A stretch of DNA of 64,000 nucleotides from Lutjanus erythropterus (GCA_020091685.1 CM034599.1:25481922-25545921); one strand, 5' to 3'. Positions 30,948 to 44,188 are shown, counted from the first letter of the stretch. The notes: generated by a model not told the origin, from the sequence alone. Program-made: numbers and translations.

Positions 30948-33900
30948 ACATACCGCACATGCCTAGCATTCAGTTTGGAAGTTAGTTGGGACAACTAAAT
31001 TAATAATTATCCCACGTACATGAAATTGTGCTTACATTTCACACATACTTGCTCTTCAGCCATCCAGTTCAGTAGTCATCATGGCAGCCCAGACATTTAC
31101 AATAGGCTGCACACTAAATACACCTCCTCTACCTCAGCGAATTTCCATACCTAGAGTTAAAATAACTTCAATTAATTTTTATCTTGCTCCGCTTTGCTAC
31201 ATTCAGCTGAGACAGCCTCTCCGGGCAGATTAATTTATAATTACGAAATGTGACCTGTGCTAACCTTTTTTTTCTGTGTGCGCTGCAGACCACCCCATCA
31301 TGATGGGCTTTGAGCCCCTGGTAAACCAGAGACTGCTGCCACCCACCTTTCCTCGCTACGCCAAGATCATTAAGAGAGAGGACATGGTGGCTTACTTTGG
31401 CAAACTCATCGAACGCATCAAGACGGTCTGTGATGTGATCAACACCACCAACCTGCACGGCATACTGGTAGACACACATTTCCAGATCTACTTGAGATAG
31501 ATATATTTACGTACCAATTTTTAAGTAACTTATCATCCCATACATACATTTGCTTTCTTATACATTATAAATGAAAGGCATAAGAACACTGTGTTTGTGT
31601 TTTTCACAGGACTTCTTCTGTGAGTTCAGTGAGCAGTCTCCCTGTGTGCTCTCCAGATCACTTCTTCAGGTAAGTTAATAATTGCCATTTTAATAATTTA
31701 CAAAATCTTTAGATCATATCATATGATGTTGTCATTAAAAATTATCAGTTTGAGCTAAACATGTTGTTTTCCTAAATACAGACAACGTTCCTGATAGATA
31801 ATAAGAAAGTGTTTGGGACCCACCTGATGCAGGACATGATTAAAGATGCTCTGAGATACTTCGTGAGCCCACCTGTCCTCTCCTACAAGTAAGTTTGCCA
31901 TTGGTTAAATGATTAAACCCTCAACATGTGAATCATCTAATGTCGTTCAAGTTATAACATTATTTATTTAAGTCAGTTAAGGATTGGTTTGGACCTTACT
32001 TTGGAGCTTTGGTGTCTTCAGATGCTTCTTTTGTGTGTATCATGTTTGCATTTGTCTCTCTCCAGGTGTTGTCTATTCAACAACCACCAGGCCAAGGACT
32101 ACATTGACTCATTTGTTACGCACTGTTCCAGGGTATGTGACCTTCACTGTTCAAAATTATAGTCTGGACCTGTGGTGCATTCTCACACCTCAGTTGCTCA
32201 GTGAACCTTATGGGCAGTTTTCACTTCAGCATGTATGTTTGAGGAGTTCAGTAAAAAGTTCTCAAAGTGCAGCCTGTGAGCCAATTTCAGCACTCAGAAA
32301 CATGATGTGCAGCCTTTGACCATGACATGAAAGGCACGCATTATAAGCTTTGTGGCTTTGTGTTTATTTATGTATTTGTTTTGTCAATTCTCCCTGCAGC
32401 CATTCTGCAGTCTGATCCAGATCCACGGACACAACCGAGCCCGGCAGAGAGACAAGCTGGGTCACATTCTGGAAGAGTTTGCCACGCTGCAGGATGAGGT
32501 AAACTGCAACACTTTCATCTGTCGTATTCCTTTTTTTCTTTATGATGTAAGGCACAACTCCACTGTTTTTGTATTATGCACGGCACAAGATAGGCAGAAC
32601 ATTCAAGTTACATATTAATGAAGCCATTGCACCATATCTCTTTGTTGGGGTTTTCTTTCACCAGCTTTGGGAGCAGCTGTGATTTTAGAATTTAGAAACC
32701 AACTACTAAATTCTTCTTTCAGGCTGAGAAGGTAGATGCAGCCTTACATAGCTTGCTGATGAAACTTGAGCCTCAGCGACAGCATCTTGCCTGTCTTGGC
32801 ACCTGGATCCTCTACCACAACCTGAGGATCATGATCCAGTACCTGCTGAGCGGCTTTGAGCTGGAGCTGTACAGCATGCACGAATACTACTACATCTACT
32901 GGTGAGAGCACACATTTATTGGCTCTAACTGGTATACACAAACTCAGAGTTAAAGCACACACACTCAGATCTCTCTACAGGTGCCCTTTTCCGTGAATAC
33001 ATGTGTTTGTTTTTGACTGTAGGTACCTGTCAGAGTTCCTGTACGCCTGGTTGATGTCCACTCTGAGCAGAGCCGACTCCTCTCAGATGGCAGAGGAGCG
33101 GATTCTGGAGGAGCAGCTGAAAGGACGCAGCAGCAAAAAGACCAAGAAGAAGAAAAAAGGTACGTCGTATGGTAGCGTATGTGGCAGAGATGAATTCTTA
33201 GAGTGTGACCACACCATATAGTCTACTGGAAATTTCTTGGACTCCGAACTGGTGTTTCCTAATGAACTTGAAATGTCATCTATAGGCCTAGTAGTCAGGT
33301 GCTAAAAGTTGCATGCTGGGCAATTCTCAGACTTACCATAGTTTATTGTGATGCTAATTACCTGCATCGTGCATAGAAAATATAAAACAAAACATTTCTA
33401 GCCCCAGTGCCCTGGCCTTCTTATCATATTAATCATTAATAACACCATATTCAATGGAAAAAGAGAATGACTTTACTAATCTGTTATTATTTTGTGACTG
33501 TGCTGTAAAAAAAAATAGTAAGAAACAAGCAAAAAAAAACTATCTTGCATCAACAAGGTTAAATGATGCTTGCAGATACAGTTTATGTTGGCTCAAACAG
33601 TAAGAAACACAATCCTGTTCTAATTAAAATAATACCAGGTAGCTAACGTTAGCTAGGTGGAAGGTAATTAACATACAGTTTCATAAGCAATATACCTTTA
33701 TCCTGGATACTGACTACAGTCTGCACAAATTTGTCATTAAATGTGGTTTGATCTTTCTGCAGGTGTTTGTCTTAATGATGTCATGTCTGTGTTTCCTCCG
33801 CAGTCCGTCCTCTCAGCAAGGAGATTACCATGAGTCAAGCATACCAGAACATGTGTGCCGGCATGTACAAAGTAGGACACAAGTACAGACGCACTTTTGA

Positions 33901-35662
33901 TTCTGTCTCTCTTAATTGACCAACAGACTCACACTGCAGTATTGTCCATCTTTTCTCTCCTCAGACTATGGTAGCTTTGGATATGGACGGGAAGGTGCGT
34001 AAGCCTCAGTTTGAGTTGGACAGCGAGCAGGTTCGCTATGAGCATCGCTTTGCCCCCTTCAATAGTGTGGTCACCCCCCCACCTGTGCACTACATCCAGT
34101 TCAAGGTAACAAAGCAGACTGTACACATTATTCTTGCCTTTCTTTTTCCACCCTTCACTTCCTCTTTTAATTACCCCCATTCTCCTGTCACCATCTTTTT
34201 TTATCTTTCCTTTTTTGAATAATTTCCTTTTTGCCCTTTGTCTCCCTTGCACTCCATTTTTTTCTGCTCTCTCTGACTTTGCCTTTGTCGCCCTCTCCAG
34301 GAGATGTCTGATCTAAAGAAGTACAATCCTCCACCAGGCTCCGCTGACCTCTACCTGGCTGCCAGCAAACACTTCCAGCAAGCCAAGCTCATCTTAGAAA
34401 ATGTGCCCAGTCCAGACCCTGAGGTCAGGAAATTTTGATTTTGTAAAATAAATGCCCGCTCTTAGCAGAAACGTATATTGTTCTTTGTGTTCGATTTTCA
34501 TTTGCTAAGAAAAAAATCTGCTCCCGAAAAAATTCTCATCTACACCTGTGCTACTTCTTGGTAAATCAACTGACAATGTGTTTCTGCTGTATTAGTTCAG
34601 ATTATTTGATGCAGTATGGTCTTGTATGAGGTACTTACTGACAGTCAGTGTTGTAGTACCAGCAGGGAAGCTGTCCCTTTAAATGGTTTGATTGTACTCT
34701 TTTTTTTAACTTTTCCATTGGTCTCACATGTAAATAATCATTTAATGATTGATAACAGGTGAACCGTATACTGAAGGTGGCCAAACCAAACATTGTAGTC
34801 ATGAAGCTCTTGGCTGGAGGGCACAAGAAGGAGACCAAGGTAATTAAATTAAACGTACCCTGGATTATCATCGGTAGAATCAGTTAATGTATTTTAATGT
34901 ACATGTGTTTTCTACATCAACAGGTGCTCCCAGAATTTGACTTCTCAGCTCACAAGTACTTTCCTGTGGTCAAGATCATCTGATTCTGCTCTGCAGCGCG
35001 GGTTGATAGGAGAGTATCATCATGAAGACCATCAGCCATAAAGACAGCACCCTTGTCCATGTCTGAACAAAGTGTGTGTGATGCACCTGACTGTAAAGGA
35101 GTGTTTGATACACCCGATTCTTTTTTTCACCCGAATGAACGATGTGACACAAGAAACCAGACCAGAGAACTCACAACTGGACCTGAAAGAGTGACAATAT
35201 TCACATCTGCATGTGTGTGTGCGCGCAAGTGTGTGTGAGTGTGTGGGTCAGACACAAGTTGAGGTGCTTTTGCGTAAAGAACTGGCCAATGGGAATTTTT
35301 ATAAGCGGCCTCCAGAACAGCTGTAATGACAACGGGTGCATATCATTCAAACATATGAAACCTTTCTATGTATTTATGTGCTTATCTGAATGAAAATGTT
35401 CATCTTGAAAAGACAGCAGTATCCTGTCATGCCTTGTACACCACCGTTTCATTTGATTTTAGAGATTCCCAAACTCACAGTTAACAGCAGTGGTACAGTA
35501 GAGGCACTCTCCAGGACGAGGAACCATCTGCACTGCTTCCTTTAGCTGATACCAACAACTCCAGAGGACTGAAAAGCTCCAGCTGTCACACATCCCAAGA
35601 ATACAATAAAACATGTCTTTGCTGGAAAAGTCAGATTAAATTTCTTGTTTTCAAGCAATAAA
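24545..35662 (+). CDS. naa35: N-alpha-acetyltransferase 35, NatC auxiliary subunit (complete)
   Basis: Encodes NAA35/MAK10, the large auxiliary subunit of NatC, which with NAA30 and NAA38 acetylates N-termini beginning Met-hydrophobic. A non-coding first exon ends at 24610 (AAG, then GTAAGTG). Coding exons: 26667-26787 (exon from 26659), 26901-26934, 27291-27405, 27575-27649, 28104-28271, 28569-28635, 28787-28830, 28938-28988, 29470-29553, 30682-30796, 31289-31467, 31610-31669, 31782-31888, 32066-32132, 32400-32498, 32723-32901, 33023-33159, 33804-33871, 33965-34105, 34301-34423, 34759-34839, 34924-34983. They sum to 2175 bases, 724 residues plus TGA; the human protein is 725. The start is [11 protein letters not shown], as in mammals. 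Hallmarks are [71 protein letters not shown], a KKTKKKKK tract and the end [10 protein letters not shown]. No frameshift or missing segment. Confidence 0.97.
24611..26658 (+). other. naa35 intron 1
   Basis: Starts with the consensus donor GTAAGTG and ends CTCTACAG. No repeat or exon was recognised, apart from purine-rich sequence at 25240-25480. Confidence 0.6.
30895..30942. repeat. CA microsatellite
   Basis: 24 uninterrupted CA units in the naa35 intron between exons ending 30796 and starting 31289. Likely polymorphic in length. Confidence 0.95.
35605..35662 (+). terminator. naa35 poly(A) signals
   Basis: Two AATAAA hexamers, at 35605-35610 and 35657-35662, lie about 620-680 bases after the naa35 stop codon. 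They give a plausible 3' end for a UTR of about 0.65-0.7 kb. Confidence 0.65.
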
Positions 35663-35769
35663 ATCTGCTTAGGGCACTCTATATGACTTTTTTTTAGTTA
35701 AAACTTAAAAACCTTTTCTCTAGATTTGTATGTTTTTGATACTAACAGGTAAATTTGCTACAGAGGTTT

Positions 35770-36020
35770 CATGATGGGATGATTTTCTGTGATGAACGTT
35801 ATGAAACTGCTCGCAACAAGGTCTGTGGATTATCTTGAGCAACTGGGTCATAAATTTTGGAAAGAGATATTGCTGAGTTTTTAAAAATGTTTTCAAATGC
35901 TGAGTGCCATCTCCTTGCATTATATTTGAGAGAAGGCAGATATCTCCAAAACTTGGAAACTCACACAAAAACGATGTAGATGGATAAATAGTACCAGAGG
36001 AAAAATATGTATTTGTATCT
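35770..36020. repeat. Solo arm of the foldback repeat
   Basis: CAACAAGGTCTGTGGATTAT through AGAGGAAAAATATGTATTTG matches the right arm of the foldback element at 20935-21215 in the same orientation. It lies downstream of naa35. Confidence 0.6.
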
Positions 36021-36029
36021 CCGTCAGGC

Positions 36030-36568
36030 GTAAAACATGGAGGAGATCATGCGATTTGTATGCGAGTTACCAAGGCAGCTGGAGCTTGTCCGCAGCCAAT
36101 CATACTACTGGACCCCTCAGCCTAAATATTTTTATTTATGACTGTATGCGTGAGTAACTCTTATGGTTGCAGTGATTCACAATTTCTGAAAAACACTGAA
36201 AGACCTTTATTAAACCTATATATAACTTATACTGACTGCTGACCCCTCACTCCTCTGAACCAGCCGCTAGAAACCACAAGTCATCAGCAACTGCCAGGCT
36301 AAAAACAAGGCGTACCTACCTGCAGTATTCAGGAGTAGGTGGTGAGTCAGTGGTAAGAGACAAATATTATTATTTTTTTTTAATCCTGTTTGAATTGTGC
36401 CATGAATTACACACGTTTGTCAATTTAAAAGATATTTTTACAAGTCCGTAAAGTTGCTGTTCGCGCTGTTGTACAGCTGTTGAAATGTAAGACTGTAAAG
36501 ATAAGTAATTAGAAAGATTATACACCCAATGGTCATGTAAGTGACATAACTTCCACTAAAAGCCAATG

Positions 36569-36602
<34 letters not shown>

Positions 36603-37339
36603 GACTGGAATCATACAAGCAACATTTTTTGCTCGTTCTTTTGCTTCCCATCTGAAATACGGACCAGGAATCACTAGATGAAACACCTCATGTCAGTTAA
36701 TGTTACAAGGGACAGCGATGTTTGTGTTGGTGACATATATTGCGCGAGAGGAGAACCGTAGATCACTGAGTAGTTTCACAGTAAAATAAACTAAACTACA
36801 ACAAACTGTGACTTTCTTGACTTGGAGAGTTCTATCTTTTTATGCTAACAAAAAACATGTAATTTGTGCCACAATTCAAATGGACAAAAAAAAAAATACT
36901 GTTCATTTTTTTTCCAAAGTAAGGTCCTGTGGGCACACCAGAGGAGGATGAACTTGGTCTCTAGTTACATTAAACCAGTTGCATGTAATTAAATTACATA
37001 ATAAATTTAATTCTATGCCCCATGGTAGTCCTGCGGAGCCTCCTGCTCATTGTTAGCTATACTGACCCATTGGTCAGCATGGACATCGTAAGGTCTGAGG
37101 CGTTGGTGGGTCTCTTGCGACTCTGGCCTGCAACAACTAACAGGATGGCAGAGGGCAGGTGTGGACAGGCTGGAGGGTTGCAGAGAGAGGGAACTTCTGT
37201 GTTTGGATGTCAACTATGGCCTCTATTGTCATGAGGAGAGTTGGTCGGCACTCTATACTTACCTTCACCAGTTCGTTGTTTGCCATGTGATCTGTATTCT
37301 GGACTCAAAAAAGCCAGTCTGACCTACACCAACACATGA
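36030..37339. other. Intergenic sequence between naa35 and the duplication
   Basis: Contains a GT microsatellite (36572-36599). Short open frames near 37013-37234 look like chance, and nothing else was recognised. Confidence 0.4.
36572..36599. repeat. GT microsatellite
   Basis: Uninterrupted GT run of 14 units in intergenic DNA. Confidence 0.9.
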
Positions 37340-37732
37340 GGTTTATTTGAATAGTTCGTTTTGAGTCATTATAAAACTATTTCAACATGTCTTTTCAAAT
37401 GCAGTCGACTTCACATTTTTAGGCTGCTGGACACAAACTTTTTAAAATAGATACTAGTGTAATAAATTAAGCAGCATTAACACCTGATAAAAAGCTCCCT
37501 GAAGTACGAGCTGCAGTCACAAAGGACCTTGTGCATGGGACATTCAACACTGTCCACTTGGACAGACGGCTCATTATTCACTCAGCTATATTCACCCATC
37601 TTTGCTGTTACATATGAGAACTTGTATTCTTTGTATCGTGGATCCAGGTTTTTCCTGAATCTCAAGAAATAGTGTTCTCCTTGTGTGTGAGGAAAAGTGT
37701 CTCACACAGGTCACAGGTTAAATGGTAAATGT

Positions 37733-38180
37733 TTAAAGCAAATAATAATGTTCAAAATGTATGAAAACCAAATATAGAACAAAGAACTGCATAATACTGT
37801 TAAGTACATTAAAGCATTGTTTGAGTTCACACCAGAAAAGTTTTAAACAAAGACTACATGACTTGTTCAATTGCTCTCTGTTAAAAAGTAAAAGACTTCT
37901 TCTCATTTTAGCAACCGTATTATTAATATGAGTTGTCCATGACACAGTGTTTAATCAAGTGTGCCCCTGAGATTTTACATTCTTTAACCTGTCCAATAGC
38001 ACCACCCTGCAGAGATGCACAACTCTTGATCTGTTCTTGGCACTTTTCAGAAACCCATTCACAAACTGGCATGTGCTTTAAGCATTTTGTTAAACTAATA
38101 TAGTCAGTGATGATACTGTAAGGGTCGTGTGGCCATTGTTGCTTTCCTACAGTATATGCAGATGTTGCATGTTTCATTAG
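37733..38180 (-). repeat. Possible LINE-derived fragment, copy A
   Basis: The minus-strand ORF starting MSWTTHINNTVAKMRRSLLL resembles the segment after the RT palm in fish LINEs, where an LSW-x-x-H-I pattern precedes a basic helix. The remainder is not recognisable. The same sequence occurs at 45789-46150 in copy B. Confidence 0.3.
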
Positions 38181-39119
38181 TGTCTAATGACCTGAAAATA
38201 AAAATCATTGTGTTTTTGTTAACTTATAATCTGCCATTTATATCTACAGAGATGACCATGTTTCTACAGTACAAGAAAGTTGCTATGTTCTGTATAAATT
38301 GTACAGCTGCACCCGAGTAAAGTGGCAGAACAACCAGAATTTAAAAGGAGACAAATTCTTAGGGACATCAGACATTTGACATTCAAATACACTGTTAAGA
38401 GATAACAGATAACACATGAACTCTGAGTGATCACATCTTTTTATTTATGCAAGAAATCCACTTTTACAGAAAACAACAAGTATTTAATTAAATATGGCTC
38501 ACAATCATATTTCTAAAGAAAGAGATCTAAAAACACAGATGCCTAAACGTAACAATAATTACTGTAAATGCCTCAATAAAAAAAGAGTTAATTTTAACTA
38601 GCTAACTTTACATAAATTTGAGGTTCCTTTATCTCACTGAGGTCTACTCCACTACATCTCAGAGGGACATATTGAAAACTTTTGCTTATAATACTTAAAG
38701 TACATTTTCCTGATTATACTTTTACAGTACAGGACTTTTCATTGTAACAGAGTATTTTTGCAGTGTGGTGTTAGTAATTTTATTTCAGTAAAGGATCTGG
38801 ATATCTCCTAAATTAATAAGGCAGGTGACTATGATTAGAAATATAATAGATGTGAGATATTTAAAACAAACATGTTATTTCTGTATTAACTTGTGAGGTT
38901 TACTCAGGAATTTTCCTGCATGATTTTATCGATCCAGTCCCTGTAGTAACAGATGTCCAGCATTACAACCGTCTTTGCACAAGTATCAACTGGGTTGCTG
39001 ACAATAATCCCATATAAGAGTTTATTGTACTCCACAGCTGAACCTGCATCACCCTGGAAAAAGAAATCATAAGTGTCATCATTTCACATCATGACACAGT
39101 TAGATAATAAAAGTTATTG

Positions 39120-39540
39120 GTCACACTTTATTTTGCAGTACAGAAACATGTAAGTATATTGTATCACATAAACTTTTCTTTATCAGACAGCATTAGACCC
39201 TTTATTAGACACGTATGGATTTTGTTAGAGTGTAATTAGGGACACATTACAACACAACTGTTCTGTAAAATAAAGTGTATAATTTCCCACTGTTAGACAC
39301 ACATCAGACTTTATTAGTGGGTAATTTGTGACACAACAAAAAGGGCTGTATTGTAAATTAAAGTCTTTGACCTGTAATAAAGACTAATTAGGGTCTAACA
39401 GTGGGAAACAATGTACTTTAGTTTACAGCACAGTTCTGTTGTAATGTTTCTCTAATTAACCTATAATAAAAGTGTAGTAAAGAGCCTAATAATGTCTAAT
39501 AAAGAACATATTATTTCATGTTATTTTCTGATTTGACACA
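39120..39540. repeat. Repeat in protease intron 4, copy A (duplicate at 47208-47650)
   Basis: GGTCACACTTTATTTTGCAG onward, with tandem-like TTATTAGACNC and TAATTAGGG units in both orientations. A similar sequence sits at the same place in copy B. It is an old fish repeat that predates the duplication. Confidence 0.45.
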
Positions 39541-40390
39541 AAATACTGTTTGTGTTCAAATAAACTGTGATCAAATATTAAATAAAACAGTTTGCTTACA
39601 TAGCAAGCCTCCACACCAGGTCTAAAGGCACACATTGTGGTAGATTCATCACTGTAGTAGTTGTTGCCTGGTTTATCATTATCACCACATTTGCTCATAA
39701 CTGTAGTGGCACACTTCAACTTCATGGGGTCTGGCCTCTGGGGATTTAAAACAAAACATTAGACAAGGGAATTCTGTTTTAAAACCTGAATCTAAAGTGT
39801 TTTGGTGTTGCTCACTTGCTTTGGCTTCTCTGCTCCCCAGCCTCCGATCTGCACCTGCTGTTTCTCCTCTGGTCTGGTACAGCCGGCAGGAGGAGCTCGA
39901 TGGTGGGAATTTAGCAAACACATCTTTATTCAGTTTTATGAGCATGATGTCATGGAACGCCTTCCTCATCTTTGAAGGTAAACTGTTGCTTGGGGTTAAT
40001 TTTCTGTCTTTTTGGCTTTGAAGAAAGCTTCATTTTAACCAAGCTGCCACGCTTCCGACCTTCACTGTCACAAGCCTGCAAAAATAAGGAAAAAAACAAC
40101 TTATTTTAAGGAGACTGACATGAATCAAATATATCTAACCAATGTTTATTCAGGGAAATTTGACTGAGCACTAAGCTCTTTTACAGCAATGCTTTGAGTT
40201 CACTTTCATACAGGCTAAAAGAATGCACAATGTATGATAATAACAGCCTAACCATAAATGTAATAAAAAGTGCAAAATAATTCAAAAATGCTCTCCTTCC
40301 ATTTGTTTTTAATTTCTCTAATTTAGTCTCTATTATTTTCCTTTTAATACCTGATGTAACCATCTTAGTTGTACCTATTCCTCTGTGGAC

Positions 40391-41152
40391 AGTGAAGTAA
40401 CTAAGAACATTTACTTAAGTACAGTTTGTCTTTACTTGAGTATTTCCACTTTACACTATTTAATACATCCTCTACTGATCCTCAACATCTCAGAGGGAAT
40501 TCAAATACTGACAGATACACTGAGAGCGATGCTGTCTTTTGCAGGAAGACTCTGATCACACTCGCACCTGAACGCTGCCCAGTACAACCACAGTCTTATC
40601 TGCCGGCCACTGAGCAGCTCCACTGGAGCAGTTGGGGTTTAGAGCCTTGTTCAAGGGCACCTCATTGGTGGTAATGAAGTCACATGCTCACTTCTCTAAC
40701 CTTTAGGCCAACACTGCCTACACAAAAATGTGGCATATGACATTGTTGTACTGTTTGTAAAAATCAGAAAATAGTTTAACAATGTTAGTTTTGTCAACCA
40801 ATAGTTTAAACCACAAAATTATTGAAAATACACTAAAATTGCTGAAATAATCATCACATTTGAGAAGCTGGAACCATAAAAGTTCTGGCATGAAAAATGA
40901 CAAAATCAATTTTTGTCTAGTTGTTTCAGCTGTTTGCACATTTTCATGTTTTATGTGCAAAAAATGTAAAGTAACTAGTAACTAAAGCTGTCAAATAAAT
41001 GTTGGGAAATAAAAGTATAATATTTCCTTTGAAATGTAGGGAGTAGAATTATAAAGTATTAAAAGAATTAAAAGAAATTATTAGAATACAAGCATCTCAA
41101 ATTTGTACTTAAGTACATTGCTTGAGTCAATGTATTTAGTTACATTCCACCA
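40391..41152. repeat. MITE-like element with inverted ends, protease intron 2, copy A
   Basis: The left end (AGTAACTAAGAACATTTACT) is inverted at the right end (AATGTATTTAGTTACATTCC). Both carry TTAAGTAC internally. This is a very common fish non-autonomous repeat. A SINE (40545-40719) is nested in it. Confidence 0.5.
40545..40719 (-). mobile_element. tRNA-derived SINE in protease intron 2, copy A
   Basis: Minus-strand head GGCAGTGTTGGCCTAAAGG contains an A box (TGGCCTAAAGG, 40710-40700). The body has the CCTTGAACAAGGCTCTAAACCCC and CCAGTGGAGCTGCTCAGTGG segments typical of fish SINEs. It sits inside a MITE-like repeat and is shared with copy B, so it is older than the duplication. Confidence 0.65.
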
Positions 41153-41786
41153 CTATTATTACTATAACTATTATTATCACTCACAGTATTGGGAAGATTT
41201 AAAATTAGCTCACTTCAACTATCATAGTAAATGTATACTTGCGTATTAATGCATCAATATTTTGATTTGCCATCAGTATTTTACAGTACAGATGACAAAG
41301 GAATCAATTTTCAGTCACTTATGTAAGAAACAAATCTTAAACAGCATCATATGGGATACAGTGTGGATGTCTCTTACTGTTCTGCACAGTGAGAAGCAGT
41401 GAGGACCCAGCGGGTGTTGAGCAGAGAGCCTCCACACTTCTTCCCCTGGACAGACTCGACCTGGACATGGTACCTCTCCTTGTTACAGGACGTACCCCAA
41501 CAATCCTCTTCTCAATGGCCTCAGATGCAGCACCTGAAAAATGGAAGAAGAGCAGATCGCACACTCAACACATCAAACTCAGGCTTCCTTTCCTTTAATA
41601 TCCCAACTTACTTTTATTTTTACTTGTAACTTTTGCTTGTTAAGTTTTCTATCAGAAAATCACATGCAGGAAAAAGCAGTTGGAAGGAAAAAACTCACCA
41701 GTGAGCCCCAAAACAAAGACGAAGCAGCAGAGCCTCTTCATGGTTCCTCTGACAGAGACGACTTCAGGTGTCTCGATGTGTCATCC

Positions 41787-41792
41787 TTTATA
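41787..41792 (-). promoter_or_regulatory. TATA box, protease copy A
   Basis: TATAAA on the minus strand (within ATTATAAAGGATG), about 46 bases upstream of the ATG at 41741. The spacing predicts a 5' UTR of roughly 20 bases, usual for secreted S1 protease genes. Confidence 0.6.
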
Positions 41793-42536
41793 ATGAGCAT
41801 CTTTGTTATCGACTGCTGCCAACAATGATGTGTTACAAAGGTATAGGAGGGCATCAGCACACTGGAAGTAGCCGTTTCATTGTTCACCTAATATGGAAAT
41901 CAAATGAACTGTGAGCTGGGACAGCAAACATTTGGGATGAAGATAAAGACTTCATTACAGAACTGTGCAGACACTATGCATGAATTCCACTGAACCTGAA
42001 GAGCCAGGTCAGAGCACCTCTGTTTTAGTGTCTATTTTGTGTGTCAAAAGAAATATCTGTATTTAACTTTACCTTTAGAGCATCTAATTTGTTAGTTTTA
42101 GTTCAAATTCTACAATGTGCTTAAATGGAGATGTATAATCTTTGGCTATATGTAATGGTTTTTTTACCATTAAAATTGATTTAAAGTATCATGTTGTTAC
42201 AGTAGTTCAACCTGTTCAATACTATGGATCACCAACAGGAGTCCTTTTGCATTACAGTTAAAAAAACAAACAAAACAAAAACTTGGGTATTAATTAGTTA
42301 ATTTGTCTATGCTTAAAGACGTGAAATTGAAATAATAGTTAAGTCTGTACCTGGGGCATGAAATGTCTTTTTGAGAATGATTGGGGTGATAATGGTAATG
42401 TGTGTCTGTATATACATACAGTATGTATCTAACTAAAGATAGATCAACAAGTCCTCATTCTATGTTTATCCTCTTTGTGAATTTCAGTTTTATGGAACAA
42501 AACAATTTTGTATTTGAAGTGTTAATATGGCATCTA

Positions 42537-42625
42537 CACTTACCGCAACTTTATTAGGTATACCTGTTCAACTACTTGTTAACGCAAATATCTAATCAAC
42601 CAATCACCTGGCAGCAACTCAAGCT
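42537..42625 (+). mobile_element. 5' end of a Tc1-like transposon (fragment)
   Basis: CACTTACCGCAACTTTATTA continues as GGTATACCTGTTCAACT and TAACGCAAATATCTAATCA, the recognisable 5' terminal region of a widespread fish Tc1/mariner-type element. It then passes abruptly into LINE sequence. Present only in duplication copy A. Confidence 0.6.
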
Positions 42626-43762
42626 TGACCAGATCCTCGAGGAGGCTAGAGACATTGAGTCCGAATGGACCATGTTCTCCACCTCCATCGTTGACCCAGC
42701 TGTTCGAGTTGTGGCCGTAAAGTCTCTAAGCTGCCGCGCATCAATCTGGACACCAGAGGTAAGGGATGCCATCAGGCTGAAGAAGGAGTCCTATCGAGCT
42801 TGGTTGGCTTGTGGACTCCTGAAGCAGCTGACAGGTACCGCAGACCAAGTGTGCTATGCCCGGGCGGTTGCGGAAGCAAAACTCGTGTGGAAAAGTTCGG
42901 GAGGCCATGGAGAGGACTACTGGTCAGCCTTGAAGAGATTCTGGAAAACTGTCCAGCGCCTCACAAGGGGAAGCAGTGCCCTGCCAACACTGTTTACAGT
43001 CATGGTGGAGAGCTGTTGACTTTGACTGGGGATACTGTCAGGCAGTGGAAGGAACACTTTGAGGACCTCAATCCCACTGACATGCCTTCCATAGAGGAAG
43101 CAGAGACTGGGGACCCAGAGACTGATTCATTCATCACCCAAGCTGAAGTCACTGAGGCAGTTCAGAAGCTTGTGGCGAGGCTCTGTGGGTGGATGAGATC
43201 CGCCCTGAGTACTCAGTCTCTGGATGTTGTAGGGCTGTCTTGGTTGACACGCCTCTGCAACATCGTGTGGCAGTAGGGGACAGTGCCTTTCTGTTCATTA
43301 TTTTTATGGACAGAATTTCTAGGCGCAGCCAGGGGTTGGAGATAGTCTGGTTTGGGGCCACATGATCTCATCTCTGCTTTTTGCGGATGATGTTGTCCTG
43401 TTGGCTCCTTGAACCAGGACCATCAGCATGTACTGGGGCAGTTTGCAGCCGTGCGAAGCAGCTGGGATGAGAATCAGCACCTGCAAGTCTGAGGCCACAG
43501 TTCTCGACTGGAAAAAGGTGGCTTGCCCTTCCAGGTTGGAGGAGTTCCTGCCTCAAGTGAAAGAATTTAAGTATCTGGGTATGCCCCACTGGGAAGAGGC
43601 CCGGGAAGACCCGACACACTGGAGGACTATGTCACTCGGCTGGCCTGGGAACACCATGGGATCCTCCCGAAGACCTGGAGGAAGTGTCTGGGAGAGGGAA
43701 GGCTGTTGCCACTGCGACCCAGCCCTGGATAAGCGGAAGAAGATGGATGGATGGATGGATGG
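42626..43762 (+). mobile_element. Rex3/RTE-like LINE remnant with GATG tail
   Basis: Plus-strand reverse-transcriptase ORF fragments are spread over several frames: KESYRAWLACG, EDYWSALKRFWKTVQRL, QWKEHFEDL, the RT motif LFADDVVLLAP (near 43376-43410), and CEAAGMRISTCKSEA. The 3' end reads through a degraded C-terminal region (LGWPGNT) into a GATG tandem tail at 43742-43762, the end type known for Rex3. It is internally deleted between about 43190 and 43270 and has frameshifts, so it is dead. Present only in copy A. Confidence 0.7.
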
Positions 43763-44188
43763 ACTTTCTAGTGGTCCAAGTCCTCAAAGTTACCAAGACA
43801 TCAAATGAGACACTTCAGTTTCAGTTATCAAGTTTCAATTCTTTCCTGCACACCCGTCTCTGTACCAGACAGGTGCACAAGAGCTGTATCAACAGTATAA
43901 CACACCCATTGTGTTTTAACAACCCACTGTGAGCACAGACAAATTTCAGATAGGAAAATAATGGAAGTCTAGGAAGGTAACTTTCACGACATGATTCATG
44001 AGATGAGAAGTCAAAGTATTATGTAAATGATGGAAATTACAACTACATCATACTAAGTGACTGTGTGCATTTAGTCAAAGCCACTACTTTTAAAGGCAAC
44101 AAAAGATCCCAGCAAAAAATTTTAACTTTTTGTTATTTCTGATGCCTAATATGAGTTCATGTTTGTGCTCATACACACAATTTCCAGT

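Larger units (their letters stand above)
38904..41741 (-). pseudogene. Secreted trypsin-like serine-protease homologue, copy A (frameshifted; Ser195 to Ala)
   Basis: Five exons on the minus strand: 41741-41699, 41533-41378, 40075-39816, 39737-39600, 39053-38904. Exon 1 encodes the signal peptide (MKRLCCFVFVLGLTG). Exon 2 gives a short propeptide ending EKR, IVG, and the His57 motif TASHC. Exon 3 has the Asp102 motif HDIMLIKL. Exon 5 has CYGDAGSA in place of GDSGGP, then a normal chymotrypsin-fold end (DWIDKIM) and stop. Family layout is chymotrypsin S1, resembling the fish genes often named plasma kallikrein-like. As sequenced, one base is missing after IVG and two around the Asp102 motif, plus further shifts in exon 3, so no single frame runs through. 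The Ala at position 195 predicts no proteolytic activity even with the frame intact. Whether the indels are real or sequencing errors is open. Confidence 0.75.

Noticed and set aside
37013-37234. Short open frames on both strands near the duplication start
   Set aside because: No family similarity, no splice context, and not repeated in copy B; most likely chance.
40700-40719. tRNA-like sequence in the protease intron
   Set aside because: It continues into a SINE body (CCTTGAACAAGG) and is not a complete tRNA.
42576-43276. Long open frames as a possible host gene
   Set aside because: The peptides match a LINE ORF (FWKTVQRL, QWKEHFEDL, then LFADD downstream) with frameshifts and a GATG tail, so this is a retrotransposon remnant.
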